From positions 1 through 64,000 of the forward strand of contig NJBF01000019.1 in the NCBI GenBank assembly GCA_003144275.1: a stretch of DNA of 64,000 nt, given 5' to 3'. Below the pieces are notes generated by a model. That model did no database searches, had not been told where the DNA came from, and was given only the letters and a program-made list of their open reading frames with translations. This document shows, one piece after another, positions 53,280-62,357 of the stretch; within the stretch, counting starts at the first letter, position 1, and each line of letters begins with the position of its first letter. The DNA is from Candidatus Heimdallarchaeota archaeon B3_Heim (GTDB lineage Archaea; Asgardarchaeota; Heimdallarchaeia; Hodarchaeales; Hodarchaeaceae). The position numbers were made by a program, and so were the translations under genes.

Positions 53280-54365
53280 ATGCCACCCCGCAAGAAAAAA
53301 TCAAACAATGCTAAGAATGAAATTGTTGAGGAAGAAGGTGTGTTGGAAAGTGCAATATCAGAAAATTCCACCTCTGTTCCTAATGTAGCTACTAATAAAG
53401 AAGCATCAACTGGGAATATTGATGAACTTCCAGGTATTGGCCCTGCAACCGCAAAGAAATTGAGGGAATCAGGCTTTGGAACATTGGAATCGCTCGCTAC
53501 GGTGAGTATTGGTCAATTAGTTGCAGTAGGTAATCTTGGAGAAGCTACTTCAAGTAAAATTATCCAAGCAGCGAGAGATGCACTTAATTTTGGTTTCGTT
53601 TCTGCAGATGAAATATTAGAACGTCGACGAAACATGTTAAAGATTACTACCGGTTCAGCATCGCTGGACGACCTATTTGGTGGTGGAATTGAAACTAGTG
53701 CAGTTACTGAACTTTATGGGGAATTTCGGACTGGAAAAACGCAATTAGCTCATCAATTATGCGTTGCTGCACAGCTACCCCGTGAATTAGGTGGATTACG
53801 TGTTGATGGACCAATTAAAGTAATTTATATCGATACTGAAGGTACTTTTCGGCCTGAACGTATTCTAAATATGACTAAGAGATGGGAAGGTGATTTGGAT
53901 GTCAAACAGGTCTTAAAAAACATTATGCATGGCCGTGCATATAATAGTGACCATCAAATGGTTCTAGCTGAAAAAGCAGCTCAAGATAGTCAAACAGAGC
54001 CAATCGGATTGGTCATAGTTGACTCATTAATTGCACATTTTCGTGCGGAATATATTGGCCGAGGAACATTGGCGAGTAGACAACAAAAATTGAACCAACA
54101 CATCCATACTTTACTTAAAATGGCCGAAGTCGGAAATATGGCCGTCATTCTCACTAATCAAGTCCATTCTAAACCAGATATGTTTTTTGGTGATCCAACT
54201 TTGCCTGTTGGTGGACATATTGTAGCTCATGCAAGTCAGACTCGTGTTTACCTTCGAAAATCCAAGGGTGAACGCCGGATTGCTCGAATTGCCGATTCAC
54301 CTCTTTTACCTGAAAATGAAACAGTATTCGCTATCACTGGCGATGGTATTATCGACGTGAACTAG
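53280..54365 (+). CDS. radA: DNA repair and recombination protein RadA
   Basis: 361 residues. The first ~45 residues are a charged extension, longer than in many RadA proteins. A helix-hairpin-helix domain follows (~47-105, L-P-G-I-G-P-A-T-A-K-K-L). Walker A is G147-E-F-R-T-G-K-T154, then D-T-E-G-T-F-R-P and Walker B V-I-V-D-S-L-I-A-H-F-R; loop L2 region includes T-N-Q-V. RadA is the archaeal RecA/Rad51 that forms filaments on single-stranded DNA and exchanges strands. ATG at 53280. A hairpin with a T-rich tract lies 10 bp downstream, so this is probably a single-gene transcript. Confidence 0.97.
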   Translation: MPPRKKKSNNAKNEIVEEEGVLESAISENSTSVPNVATNKEASTGNIDELPGIGPATAKKLRESGFGTLESLATVSIGQLVAVGNLGEATSSKIIQAARDALNFGFVSADEILERRRNMLKITTGSASLDDLFGGGIETSAVTELYGEFRTGKTQLAHQLCVAAQLPRELGGLRVDGPIKVIYIDTEGTFRPERILNMTKRWEGDLDVKQVLKNIMHGRAYNSDHQMVLAEKAAQDSQTEPIGLVIVDSLIAHFRAEYIGRGTLASRQQKLNQHIHTLLKMAEVGNMAVILTNQVHSKPDMFFGDPTLPVGGHIVAHASQTRVYLRKSKGERRIARIADSPLLPENETVFAITGDGIIDVN

Positions 54366-54374
54366 CTATTTCTC

Positions 54375-54409
54375 GGTTTTTAGGGAGGCATCAAGTTTCC
54401 TTAAAAACC
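54375..54409 (+). terminator. Hairpin terminator after radA
   Basis: GGTTTTTAGGGA (54375-54386) pairs with TCCTTAAAAACC (54398-54409), 12 bp with one G-U pair and an 11-nt loop, followed by ACCTTTTCTTTC. It starts 10 bp after the radA stop. Confidence 0.6.
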
Positions 54410-54652
54410 ACCTTTTCTTTCTGAATCAGGCGTTGCCTGTCCCTATTATGACCTTTATTTGAATATTGAGGTCAATACGTCTTGAGAGAAAGGTTTGAAC
54501 GATTTTTCACATACTTCCATAACACCCGGTGTACCATACCGAGTGTATATTGTGGACTCCAGAAAACCGAAGTGCGCATTCTTCTTTCGGAATCCTTAAA
54601 TTTACGTTGTTTTGGGAGTAATAAATTGAAAAGAATAAACTGAAGTGAGTTA

Positions 54653-55354
54653 ATGCAGTTGCATCCAAAAAGTATGTTGAGTTTGTTGTGCGTTATATTG
54701 ATGCTAAACACACCGTTCATAACGATGGTTAAATCTGTAGAATTAGAATATACTATTAGCTCGGGAGATTCCTTTACTTATCAATTTTTAAACTCCACAG
54801 TTCCAGAAGGTATATCGATGACGAACCTTACAGGAACATATACTTCACTTCTTGCTATAGGGTCAAATATGACCATTACTATTACAGAAGTTACGGACTT
54901 ATCTTGTAAAGTGATTAAGAGTTATGAAGTAATTGATATTGAAGGTAGCATTGTATTTACTATTCCTCGGATGTAATATCACCTAATTCGACCTACAATT
55001 GATAATAAATCATATTGGCTAGAAATTATGGAAGTAGAATCTCCAGATTGGAATATGTCGCTACTAGGGGACTATATTACTTATACTCAAGATTATTCTA
55101 ATGCAGCAAGTTGGCCTAAATATCAAGAAGAAAAATGGAACTGGAAGACAGGAATATTGGACTATTATTATAAACGGATAGCATTTACTCAAGGTGGATA
55201 TCTAAACAGTCCAACTGTGACGGAATATCAGCTACGTAGAACAAGTCTTACTTCAGAATCTTCGAAGACAAACATCTCGTATGGGTTAATGGGGACTATC
55301 TCAGGAATTGTTCTACTCATATTATGGAAGAGAAATAGAATGAAATCTGGATAA
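54653..55354 (+). pseudogene. Secreted/type I membrane protein gene interrupted by an in-frame TAA
   Basis: One reading frame of 234 codons with a single TAA at 54974-54976. The first part (107 residues) has a signal peptide (~8-27) and a beta-rich ectodomain; the second continues in the same frame without a break and ends in a membrane helix (G-L-M-G-T-I-S-G-I-V-L-L-I-L) and a basic tail. Together they give the layout of a signal-anchored type I membrane protein, which neither part has alone. The first downstream ATG in frame is at 55028, 17 codons after the stop. Either a recent nonsense mutation, a sequencing error, or readthrough; TAA is not the pyrrolysine codon, so Pyl cannot explain it. 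A THEP1 gene follows after 2 bp. Confidence 0.6.
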
Positions 55355-55356
55355 TT

Positions 55357-55887
55357 ATGGCAAGAAACTCCCCCTCATTTCTTATTACAGGCCCTCATAA
55401 GGCAGGAAAATCTACCCTGTGCTTAGATATTTTGAATCATGTTCAAACGCGTGAACTCTCTACTGGTGGGGTTATTACACTCCAAAACAATGTAAGATGG
55501 TTTTACCTAATTCAAAGCAAAAAGAAAGTGTTATTTGAGGCCAGAAATCACGAATCATCGGTTTCAATTGGGAAATTTCGTATTAGTGAGGAAAATTTAC
55601 AGCTTGCTCTGCAACACATTGCACAAGGACTGGATTGTGAATACCTCTTCATCGATGAAATTGGCATTCTGGAGATGAGTGGAAAAGGATATTTTCCTGT
55701 ACTTGAAACGGCCCTTACTCGACCTCAGGGGAATATAATAGTTATTCGTGAATCGATCTTTGATAATTTTCTATCTGAATTTAGTTTAAAATTCGATTAC
55801 GAAGTGCTTCGATGTAGTTTTGGTAAGAACAAGTCTCTCTTGAACCAAGTGAAAAGAAAAATAGATAAGAATTTTCAGGAGAAGTAG
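55357..55887 (+). CDS. THEP1-type nucleoside-triphosphatase
   Basis: 176 residues, the usual size for archaeal THEP1. Walker A G12-P-H-K-A-G-K-S-T20 and the Walker B segment L-F-I-D-E-I-G-I-L-E-M with the typical G-I/P-x-E-M that follows it. Family members hydrolyse ATP/GTP and other NTPs slowly in the cytosol and have no certain cellular role. It starts 2 bp after the interrupted membrane protein gene, so it is probably translated from the same transcript and could depend on that frame. ATG at 55357. Confidence 0.85.
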   Translation: MARNSPSFLITGPHKAGKSTLCLDILNHVQTRELSTGGVITLQNNVRWFYLIQSKKKVLFEARNHESSVSIGKFRISEENLQLALQHIAQGLDCEYLFIDEIGILEMSGKGYFPVLETALTRPQGNIIVIRESIFDNFLSEFSLKFDYEVLRCSFGKNKSLLNQVKRKIDKNFQEK

Positions 55888-55967
55888 ACTCACCAGTTGT
55901 AAACCTTTACAAAATTGTTTAATAAGAATTTAATCTTCTAAAATCCCAGTTATGGAGTCCATTCCCT

Positions 55968-57482
55968 TTGGTCACAGAAAAATACATAGGTGCTATTGAT
56001 CAGGGTACCACAGGCACAAGATTCATGATTTTTGATCACGAAAGTAATTTGATTAGTTCGCACTACAAAGAACATCAACAAATCTTTCCTAAACCTGGGT
56101 GGGTAGAGCACGATCCTCTGGAAATATGGAAAAATACGGATTTTGTTATACAAAAAGCCCTGCAATCTGCTAAGTTATCTATTGATGATTTAAAGGCCAT
56201 TGGTATTACAAATCAGCGAGAAACGACAGTTGTTTGGAATAAAAATTCTGGAAACCCGATTTGTAATGCCATCGTCTGGCAGTGTACTCGTACTAATGAC
56301 ATCTGTGAATCGTTAAAGAGGGAAGGATTAGAAGATGAGATCAAAGCTCGAACTGGTTTAGTTACAGCAACTTACTTTTCGGGCCCCAAAATTCAATGGA
56401 TCTTAGATAATGTAAGTAAATCACGCTCAAAAGTTACAAATCAACAGCTTCTTTTTGGTAATATTGATACATGGATTCTATGGAATTTAACTGGAGGGAT
56501 TAAAGGTGGAGTTCATGTCACAGATTTTTCAAATGCATCTCGTACAATGTTGATGAATTTAAAAACATTAAAATGGGATGATGAGCTATTAGAAATTTTA
56601 AAAGTTCCTCGATCTATGTTACCTGATATTCGTCCTTCTAGCGATTCAAATATTTATGGATACGTATGGAAAGCCGAAGGAGAAGGTCCCCCGATATGTG
56701 GTGACTTAGGAGATCAACAAGCAGCCTTGTTTGGGCAAACTTGTTTTGAAAAGGGAAATGCAAAGAACACGTACGGAACTGGTAACTTCCTTCTTATGAA
56801 TACTGGAAAAAATATAGTTCAATCGAAATCAGGATTAATTACAACGGTTGGTTATGGAATTGGTAACGAAATCACCTATGCGTTGGAAGGAAGCATTGCG
56901 ATAAGTGGAGCAGCTGTACAATGGTTAAGGGATCAATTAGGTTTTTTTTCAACAGCTAAGGAATCTGAGGAATTAGCATCTTCGGTTCAAGATAATGGAG
57001 GAGTGTATTTTGTTCCCGCATTTGTTGGACTATTTTCCCCCCATTGGGATATAACTGCGCGTGGAACAGTAGTGGGACTAACTAGAGGAAGTAACAAAGC
57101 ACATATCACCCGTGCTGTATTGGAATCTATCGCATTTCAATCTGTAGATGTTTTCAATGCCATGGAAGTAGATAGTAAAGTTAAGTTGTCTAATTTAAGA
57201 GTAGATGGAGGAGCATCAAAGAATAGCTTGTTGATGCAATTTCAAGCGGATATTTTGGGGATTGAATGTATTCGACCAAGAATTGAGGAAACCACAGCTT
57301 TAGGAGCCGCATACGCAGCGGGGTTAGCTGTAGAATACTGGCAGGATTTAAAGGAGCTAGAGGAAACATGGGCTGTTGATAGGATTTTTAAGCCGAGAAT
57401 GAGTGAGGATGAACGTAAAAAACACCTTCACTATTGGAATAAGGCGGTAACGAAAGCCAAAGCATGGGTAGATCCTAGTTAG
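55968..57482 (+). CDS. glpK: Glycerol kinase
   Basis: 504 residues, normal size. FGGY-kinase signatures are in order: A-I-D-Q-G-T-T-G-T-R at the N-terminus, T-N-Q-R-E-T-T-V-V-W (glycerol contacts Arg and Glu), V-T-D-F-S-N-A-S-R-T-M, the catalytic aspartate in G-D-L-G-D-Q-Q-A-A-L-F-G-Q, T-Y-G-T-G-N-F, and G-G-A-S-K-N near the C-terminus. It phosphorylates glycerol to sn-glycerol 3-phosphate in the cytosol. In an archaeon this usually serves glycerol catabolism rather than membrane lipids, which use sn-glycerol 1-phosphate. The start is a TTG; a nearby ATG is out of frame. No glycerol-3-phosphate dehydrogenase or facilitator is adjacent. Ends overlap by 8 bp with the convergent HAD gene. Confidence 0.95.
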   Translation: MVTEKYIGAIDQGTTGTRFMIFDHESNLISSHYKEHQQIFPKPGWVEHDPLEIWKNTDFVIQKALQSAKLSIDDLKAIGITNQRETTVVWNKNSGNPICNAIVWQCTRTNDICESLKREGLEDEIKARTGLVTATYFSGPKIQWILDNVSKSRSKVTNQQLLFGNIDTWILWNLTGGIKGGVHVTDFSNASRTMLMNLKTLKWDDELLEILKVPRSMLPDIRPSSDSNIYGYVWKAEGEGPPICGDLGDQQAALFGQTCFEKGNAKNTYGTGNFLLMNTGKNIVQSKSGLITTVGYGIGNEITYALEGSIAISGAAVQWLRDQLGFFSTAKESEELASSVQDNGGVYFVPAFVGLFSPHWDITARGTVVGLTRGSNKAHITRAVLESIAFQSVDVFNAMEVDSKVKLSNLRVDGGASKNSLLMQFQADILGIECIRPRIEETTALGAAYAAGLAVEYWQDLKELEETWAVDRIFKPRMSEDERKKHLHYWNKAVTKAKAWVDPS

Positions 57483-58206
57483 AAGGGACTTCGACAGCTT
57501 CGGCTAATTCGATTACCGAATTAAATATCTTAGAGGGATTAGTTAATTTTAATATTTTTGAGGAGGCATAACCCGTTGTTAATCCAATTGTTGTGATACC
57601 AAGATTATTACCGGCAAGAATATCCCCTCCTAGATCACCAACAATTGCGCACAAATATTTCTGTTCTACAAGGTCAAATGATCTGATGAATTTTTCAATT
57701 CCCGCCTCCTTCGATTTTCCAAATTCTCCCTTAGCCAGAATATTTCTTTCTGGTATTATGTTACTGTTTTGAAAGTATTTAAATAAGAAAGTTAAGATTT
57801 TTTTACGAGAAGTATAACTAATAATCCCAATTTGAACTCCTAGTTCCTTCAGTTTAATTATCCCTTTAGTTGTCCCCTCTGTTGGTTTCGCAGAAGAGAA
57901 ATACTTCGAATGATTCTGTGAAAGATACCAAATTGCCTTTAGAGATCGAATAATACCAAATCCCATTTTTCGGGAAACTTGGTAGGAAGCCTTTATAATT
58001 TTCCATCTCACATTAGCATCTCCAGGTACTAATTTAGCCTCGATTATCTCACTCGCTAAGGAAATTGTTTTGATATGGTCTGTACCAAGATAATCAGCAA
58101 TTAGTCCGAAATAAAATGATTTTGTGTCAACCAATGTGCCATCGAAATCAAAAAGTATAGCTTTAAGTGATACAGGAGTTGAGTTAGACATATGATTCGA
58201 TTCCAT
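57475..58206 (-). CDS. HAD-family phosphatase
   Basis: 243 residues from the ATG at 58206; a TTG one codon earlier is less likely, and another ATG lies five codons on. HAD motifs D-F-D-G-T in L-F-D-F-D-G-T-L-V, S-Y-T-S-R as motif II, the lysine in F-G-K-S-K, and V-G-D-L-G-G-D. A large helical cap occupies about residues 25-105. It should dephosphorylate a small metabolite; substrate unknown. The convergent overlap with glpK is probably accidental but would let a glycerol-phosphate link be imagined; there is no evidence for that. Confidence 0.82.
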   Translation of the reverse strand: MESNHMSNSTPVSLKAILFDFDGTLVDTKSFYFGLIADYLGTDHIKTISLASEIIEAKLVPGDANVRWKIIKASYQVSRKMGFGIIRSLKAIWYLSQNHSKYFSSAKPTEGTTKGIIKLKELGVQIGIISYTSRKKILTFLFKYFQNSNIIPERNILAKGEFGKSKEAGIEKFIRSFDLVEQKYLCAIVGDLGGDILAGNNLGITTIGLTTGYASSKILKLTNPSKIFNSVIELAEAVEVPSN

Positions 58207-58375
58207 CAACTAGTTTGATAATAAGCTGGTAAGGAAAAGCTGTTTTTCATGAAAACCGTTTATTATCTTCCACATAGAGCAATTTTTTGTGTGATCTTAA
58301 AGGTTGGTGTCTTTTAGTTTTATTAATCATTTCTGAGATCTGTTTTGTTACTAAAACTTCAACTCAATTATACCC

Positions 58376-58385
58376 TTTAAAAAAA
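58376..58385 (+). promoter_or_regulatory. TATA-like element upstream of the hydrolase gene
   Basis: TTTAAAAAAA preceded by ACCC lies 48 to 39 bp before the ATG at 58424. With the usual 25-nt spacing, transcription would begin near 58405-58410, giving a short leader. It fits an archaeal TATA/BRE pair but is common in AT-rich DNA. Confidence 0.35.
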
Positions 58386-58423
58386 CATCAAGTTTATTGC
58401 ATTGATGAGAAAATGGCAAAAAC

Positions 58424-59380
58424 ATGCAGTTTGATTTTTCTAATCTACTAAATGGACTATCAAAGCTTCATACGAAGATTTGGGATTCTCATGTTCACAT
58501 ATGGAGCGCTGATGCCTTTGAACCATTGTTAAAGATTGGTAGGAAATATGGTGTGCATCATTTCATGGGGATCGCTGCGCCTGATGTAAAAAAAACTTTA
58601 GAAGAGGATGGACACGACGATCTTATCACGTTTGCCTATTATCTCCCGATTGATGCATTTGCCAAACATGAACCAGAGAGGATACTCACTGCTATTGAAG
58701 AAGCGCACTCGGAAAATTACTCAATGGTTAAGGTATGGTTTGGTCCTAGATTCCTTGATTTTTTTGAAGCAGATAAACCATTTTCTCTTAATCTCCCAAT
58801 TTTCGATCCAGCTTTTACATTAATTGAAGATTACCACATTCCAATGGATATTCATGTTGCTGATCCAGACATCTGGTATATCACAAAATACCAAGACGTG
58901 GAGCGATATAGATCAAAAGAGCAGGCATTGAACGAGTTTCGAGAAGTAATGAGAAATCATTTGTCTTTGAAATTAATTAGTGTTCATTTTCATAGTCTCC
59001 CAGAGAATTTAAAACAAGTTACTCAGGATTTATATGATTTTCCAAACCTCTACATTGACACGGCCTCAACCAAATGGATGATTAGGGAACTAGGGAATAA
59101 TATCGAGCGTACAAAGGAATTCTTTGAACAACATTACAAAAGGATACTTTTTGCAACAGATATTTCCGTTGGATGGGAAGACCGAGACGAAAAATATCTA
59201 GCTACTCGTTATTGGGCACAGAGGTTATTCTGGGAAAGTAACCACCAAAAAATTGAACTTCCTTTTCCTGATGAGGATAATCCAAATTCCCCGACATACA
59301 TTAATGGCTTGAATCTTTCAGATAAGATCTTGGAACATTTTTACTGGAAGAATGCCGAAAAATTCTTTAATTTAAGCTGA
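58424..59380 (+). CDS. Metal-dependent hydrolase, amidohydrolase 2 family
   Basis: 318 residues. TIM-barrel metal-dependent hydrolase with W-D-S-H-V-H-I-W at the N-terminus (H-x-H ligands), D-I-H-V-A-D mid-sequence, S-V-H-F-H-S as the next histidine cluster, L-Y-I-D-T-A-S, and the aspartate in F-A-T-D-I-S. The family includes decarboxylases and lactonases such as ACMSD and amidohydrolases. The reaction here is not known. The stop is 20 bp before the likely ATG of the dehydrogenase gene downstream, so these two should function together. A TATA-like element lies upstream. Confidence 0.82.
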   Translation: MQFDFSNLLNGLSKLHTKIWDSHVHIWSADAFEPLLKIGRKYGVHHFMGIAAPDVKKTLEEDGHDDLITFAYYLPIDAFAKHEPERILTAIEEAHSENYSMVKVWFGPRFLDFFEADKPFSLNLPIFDPAFTLIEDYHIPMDIHVADPDIWYITKYQDVERYRSKEQALNEFREVMRNHLSLKLISVHFHSLPENLKQVTQDLYDFPNLYIDTASTKWMIRELGNNIERTKEFFEQHYKRILFATDISVGWEDRDEKYLATRYWAQRLFWESNHQKIELPFPDEDNPNSPTYINGLNLSDKILEHFYWKNAEKFFNLS

Positions 59381-59400
59381 CAAAAGTGGTTAGAATTAGA

Positions 59401-60432
59401 ATGACTAAAGGTTTTAATATTGTACAAATCGGTTTAGGTCCAATGGGTAAACTTATTACCAGTTTGCTAATTTCTCGTAAAAATATCAATCTTCTAGGGG
59501 TTGTAGATATCGATCCTCAGCTTGAGGGTCAATTATTAAGTGATGTTTTGGAAAATTCATCAGCTCCTCAAATTAAAATCGAAAAGAGCTTCAAACCAAT
59601 AGTGGCTAGTACCCAAGTTGACGTTGTTATCGTTGCCACGACATCCTCCTTAATAAGTGCTGCATCTACTATCAAAGAGATAGTCTTAGAGGGGGTTAAT
59701 GTCATATCTATCTGTGAAGAGCTTTCTTATCCATATATTAACCACCCAGAATTGTCACAGGAGTTAGACAAATTGGCAAAGGAAAAGGGGTGTACTATTG
59801 TTGGAACGGGTATTAATCCAGGATATTTGATGGATCTATTACCAATAGTATTAACAGCTCCCTGTCAAGAAGTAGAAAAGATATCTATTACACGAATGAT
59901 GAACTCATCTAAAAGAAGGGAACCTTTTCAAAGAAAGATTGGTACGGGCTTGTCACCGAGTGAGTTTCAAGATAAAATTAAGAAAAAAGAAATAACTGGT
60001 CATGTAGGGTTAAAAGAATCAATTCAGATGATTATCGGAGCATTAGGTTTACCTTACGGAAGGACTGTAGAATCACTTCCAGAGCCCATACTTGCTACAC
60101 AGGATTTTATGACTTCCTATGGTAAATTAATTCAAAAGGGGGATGTTTGCGGCTTAAAAAGTAACGCTACTCAAATAAATTTGGATAAAGGAGAAATTTT
60201 CATCTCAATGGATTTTATTGCCTTCGCTGGGGATCATGAAGAGTATGATAGTGTTAATATACAAGGAACGCCAAATATCAATCAAAAAATAATTGGAGGC
60301 GTACATGGTGATCTTGGTACAGCAGCTATGGTCGTAAATTTAATTCCACAGACATGTAATTTCAGTGAAGGACTCTATACAATGAAAGATATTCCCGTTC
60401 CTCGTAATACTAGCAATGTGTGGAAAGGATAA
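59401..60432 (+). CDS. 2,4-diaminopentanoate dehydrogenase-like NAD(P)-dependent oxidoreductase
   Basis: About 343 residues. A Rossmann start I-V-Q-I-G-L-G-P-M-G, the strand V-V-I-V-A-T-T-S-S, and T-G-I-N-P-G-Y-L-M-D-L-L-P, typical of the dihydrodipicolinate reductase-like family that includes 2,4-diaminopentanoate dehydrogenase of ornithine fermentation. E-L-S-Y-P followed by the histidine (N-H-P) fits this family. No other ornithine-fermentation genes are near, so the substrate may be different. I favour the ATG at 59401; a GTG at 59386, in frame and just after the previous stop, would add five residues. Works with the hydrolase upstream by position. Confidence 0.75.
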   Translation: MTKGFNIVQIGLGPMGKLITSLLISRKNINLLGVVDIDPQLEGQLLSDVLENSSAPQIKIEKSFKPIVASTQVDVVIVATTSSLISAASTIKEIVLEGVNVISICEELSYPYINHPELSQELDKLAKEKGCTIVGTGINPGYLMDLLPIVLTAPCQEVEKISITRMMNSSKRREPFQRKIGTGLSPSEFQDKIKKKEITGHVGLKESIQMIIGALGLPYGRTVESLPEPILATQDFMTSYGKLIQKGDVCGLKSNATQINLDKGEIFISMDFIAFAGDHEEYDSVNIQGTPNINQKIIGGVHGDLGTAAMVVNLIPQTCNFSEGLYTMKDIPVPRNTSNVWKG

Positions 60433-60844
60433 TTAAAAATATTACAGAATTACTAATCTGATAGCAAATAATTTTACTACGGTATTTACATAAAAGTCTC
60501 ATTGGACTTCCAGATGGCTGAATGAAGTGATGCCTTTGGCAACCACGACTAAATTTGCCAGACAATACAGTGAAACTGCATTCTGGACAGGATGAGTCAC
60601 ACATCCGCTATCGGGAAAAAACTAGCTCTCCCCGAGAACTAGCTTTCAAGGGACTACTTGAAACACATCTAGTTTTGACATCTACAACATCAATAATTTT
60701 CAACATATTTGGGCCAATACTCTCTTGCCTTTGACGGGTAACTCGTCTAACGTAGTTACAAGAGATTATGACCTTGGAGCTAAGGAAGAATTTTTTTCAT
60801 CACCTCAAGGTTGAAGATGTAAGGGAGGGAGACCTTTTAAGGTT
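60433..60844. other. 412-bp gap with two adjacent hairpins, no firm gene
   Basis: Two hairpins lie side by side: CTAG-C-TCTC / GAGA-A-CTAG (60622-60642, one mismatch, loop CCC) and TTTCAAG / CTTGAAA (60644-60663, loop GGACTA). They could be part of a structured transcript or an untranslated leader. Just before the next gene is ACCTTTTAAGGT, a short hairpin. A minus-strand 64-codon frame here (60410-60604) has a few Cys pairs but I did not accept it. No tRNA or other known RNA was recognised. Confidence 0.35.
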
Positions 60845-62299
60845 GTGAAAGAGAGAGGTCAGCGAATACGAAAAAAATCACTTTATCGGACAAAAATGAC
60901 CATGGATGAATCGAATGAATCCAAATTACGAAAATATGGGTTAGAATTTATTAAGGATTTAGCGAAGGATAGAAAGATAGCAATTCAAACATTGGGAGTG
61001 TCATTCAGTGGATTCAAAAATGACCTACTGAACCGATCGAATATCATCACACGACATGAAGATCGAGTATATGTTGATTCATTGTTGAAATCACTTGATG
61101 ACGATGTTAATAGGTCTATCGAGAGCCAATTAACACGTATTACAATGTCTTCATTTAATTGGATAAAAAATATGTTAATCCAAGATGTTACGTTCGATGA
61201 CACAGGTGCAAACGAAAAATTCACCAAAGACGACCAAGAAAGGCTAAAAAATCAAACTAATGATCTATCCCGATTGAATCATTTAAATGAATCCTTACAA
61301 GAGCAATTAAAGATTAAAGAGAAAGAGTACGGTGATATTGACGCAAAATTCGGCAGCTATCAGAAAGAAATGCAAAATCTTATAATTGAAGAGAAGACCA
61401 AGAATGAAAATTTATCATTTCAACTGGAAGAAGCTTTAAACGAATTGCGTGAAAAAACAAATAAATTAGACAATAAAGGTGAAAATTTCGTTACGTTAGA
61501 AGAGAAAAATGCCTCCTTACAAATGGAATTAATTGAAAAAACAGCTGAGATTTCACGATTAAACTCTTTTGCGGATTCTCAAGCATCAGAAGCCATGGAA
61601 ACTTGGGCAAGCGCATATTCTGAACAACAGGAAGAATATCAGAAGCTTTTCTATGAGCAACAAGAAAAATACAAGTTTAAAGAAGAACAGTTCCAGGTCT
61701 CATTGACTAAAGTTAAACACGAGTATGAAGAATCAGCTAAAACGCGTCTAAGAGAAAACACCAAACAATTCCAAGCAGAAATAGAAGAACTACAAGCTAA
61801 ATTGGTAGAAGCTCAAACAAAGAAAGCTGATATCTCGAAAGAATTGCACTTTCAAATTACGGAATTATCTGCAAGAAATGCTTTACTGGAAGACAAAACA
61901 ACAAAAATGGATAAACAGATTCTGGAGTTATTAGAGCTAAATGACAATATATCCAAAAATATAACCGATTATATAATAGAAATAGATAAAGTAAACGCAG
62001 AGTTAGAAGAAGCTAAGAAGCGTGAATCGGATATTAAACAAACAAAAATTACAGCTCAAACTTTGAACAAGGTTAGAAATATTAATGATTATATTGAACA
62101 AGTTCTATCCCTTTCTAACTATGCACCGATTACAATCCTTATTAGAATGAATGGGGAAATGAGCTTAGAGGCATTAGCCAAAAGTGTTGGTATGGACCCA
62201 ATCGTTCTAGAAAACCAGCTTAAACCGTTACACCAGCGTGATTTAATCGATTTAAAACATGATGGACGAGTTGTTGCCAACATACCCACCTCTGATTGA
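60845..62299 (+). CDS. Coiled-coil protein with C-terminal winged-helix-like domain
   Basis: 484 residues from a GTG; an ATG at 60896 (residue 18) would remove only a basic N-terminal stretch and is a reasonable alternative. Residues ~130-400 are heptad coiled coil rich in E, K and Q. The last ~75 residues, containing I-T-I-L-I-R-M-N-G-E-M-S-L-E-A-L-A-K-S-V-G and L-H-Q-R-D-L-I-D-L, look like a winged helix and resemble the C-terminus of the protein at 38.8-40.8 kb. Cytosolic; function unknown. No relation to SMC proteins is seen because there are no nucleotide-binding motifs. Confidence 0.7.
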   Translation: MKERGQRIRKKSLYRTKMTMDESNESKLRKYGLEFIKDLAKDRKIAIQTLGVSFSGFKNDLLNRSNIITRHEDRVYVDSLLKSLDDDVNRSIESQLTRITMSSFNWIKNMLIQDVTFDDTGANEKFTKDDQERLKNQTNDLSRLNHLNESLQEQLKIKEKEYGDIDAKFGSYQKEMQNLIIEEKTKNENLSFQLEEALNELREKTNKLDNKGENFVTLEEKNASLQMELIEKTAEISRLNSFADSQASEAMETWASAYSEQQEEYQKLFYEQQEKYKFKEEQFQVSLTKVKHEYEESAKTRLRENTKQFQAEIEELQAKLVEAQTKKADISKELHFQITELSARNALLEDKTTKMDKQILELLELNDNISKNITDYIIEIDKVNAELEEAKKRESDIKQTKITAQTLNKVRNINDYIEQVLSLSNYAPITILIRMNGEMSLEALAKSVGMDPIVLENQLKPLHQRDLIDLKHDGRVVANIPTSD

Positions 62300-62357
62300 T
62301 CCACTATAGATACAAGACCCAAAAATTGTATTTAGCAGACAATTGTATTTTATAGAA

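Noticed and set aside
58424..60432. Full ornithine-fermentation operon
   Set aside because: Only the dehydrogenase-like enzyme is present; no aminomutase or thiolase, so the pathway name is not used.
60410..60604. 64-codon minus-strand frame with several Cys residues (C-D-S-S-C-P-E-C)
   Set aside because: Overlaps the end of the dehydrogenase gene, has no ribosome binding site and only one convincing cysteine pair; the rest does not look like a zinc ribbon. Left as unproven.
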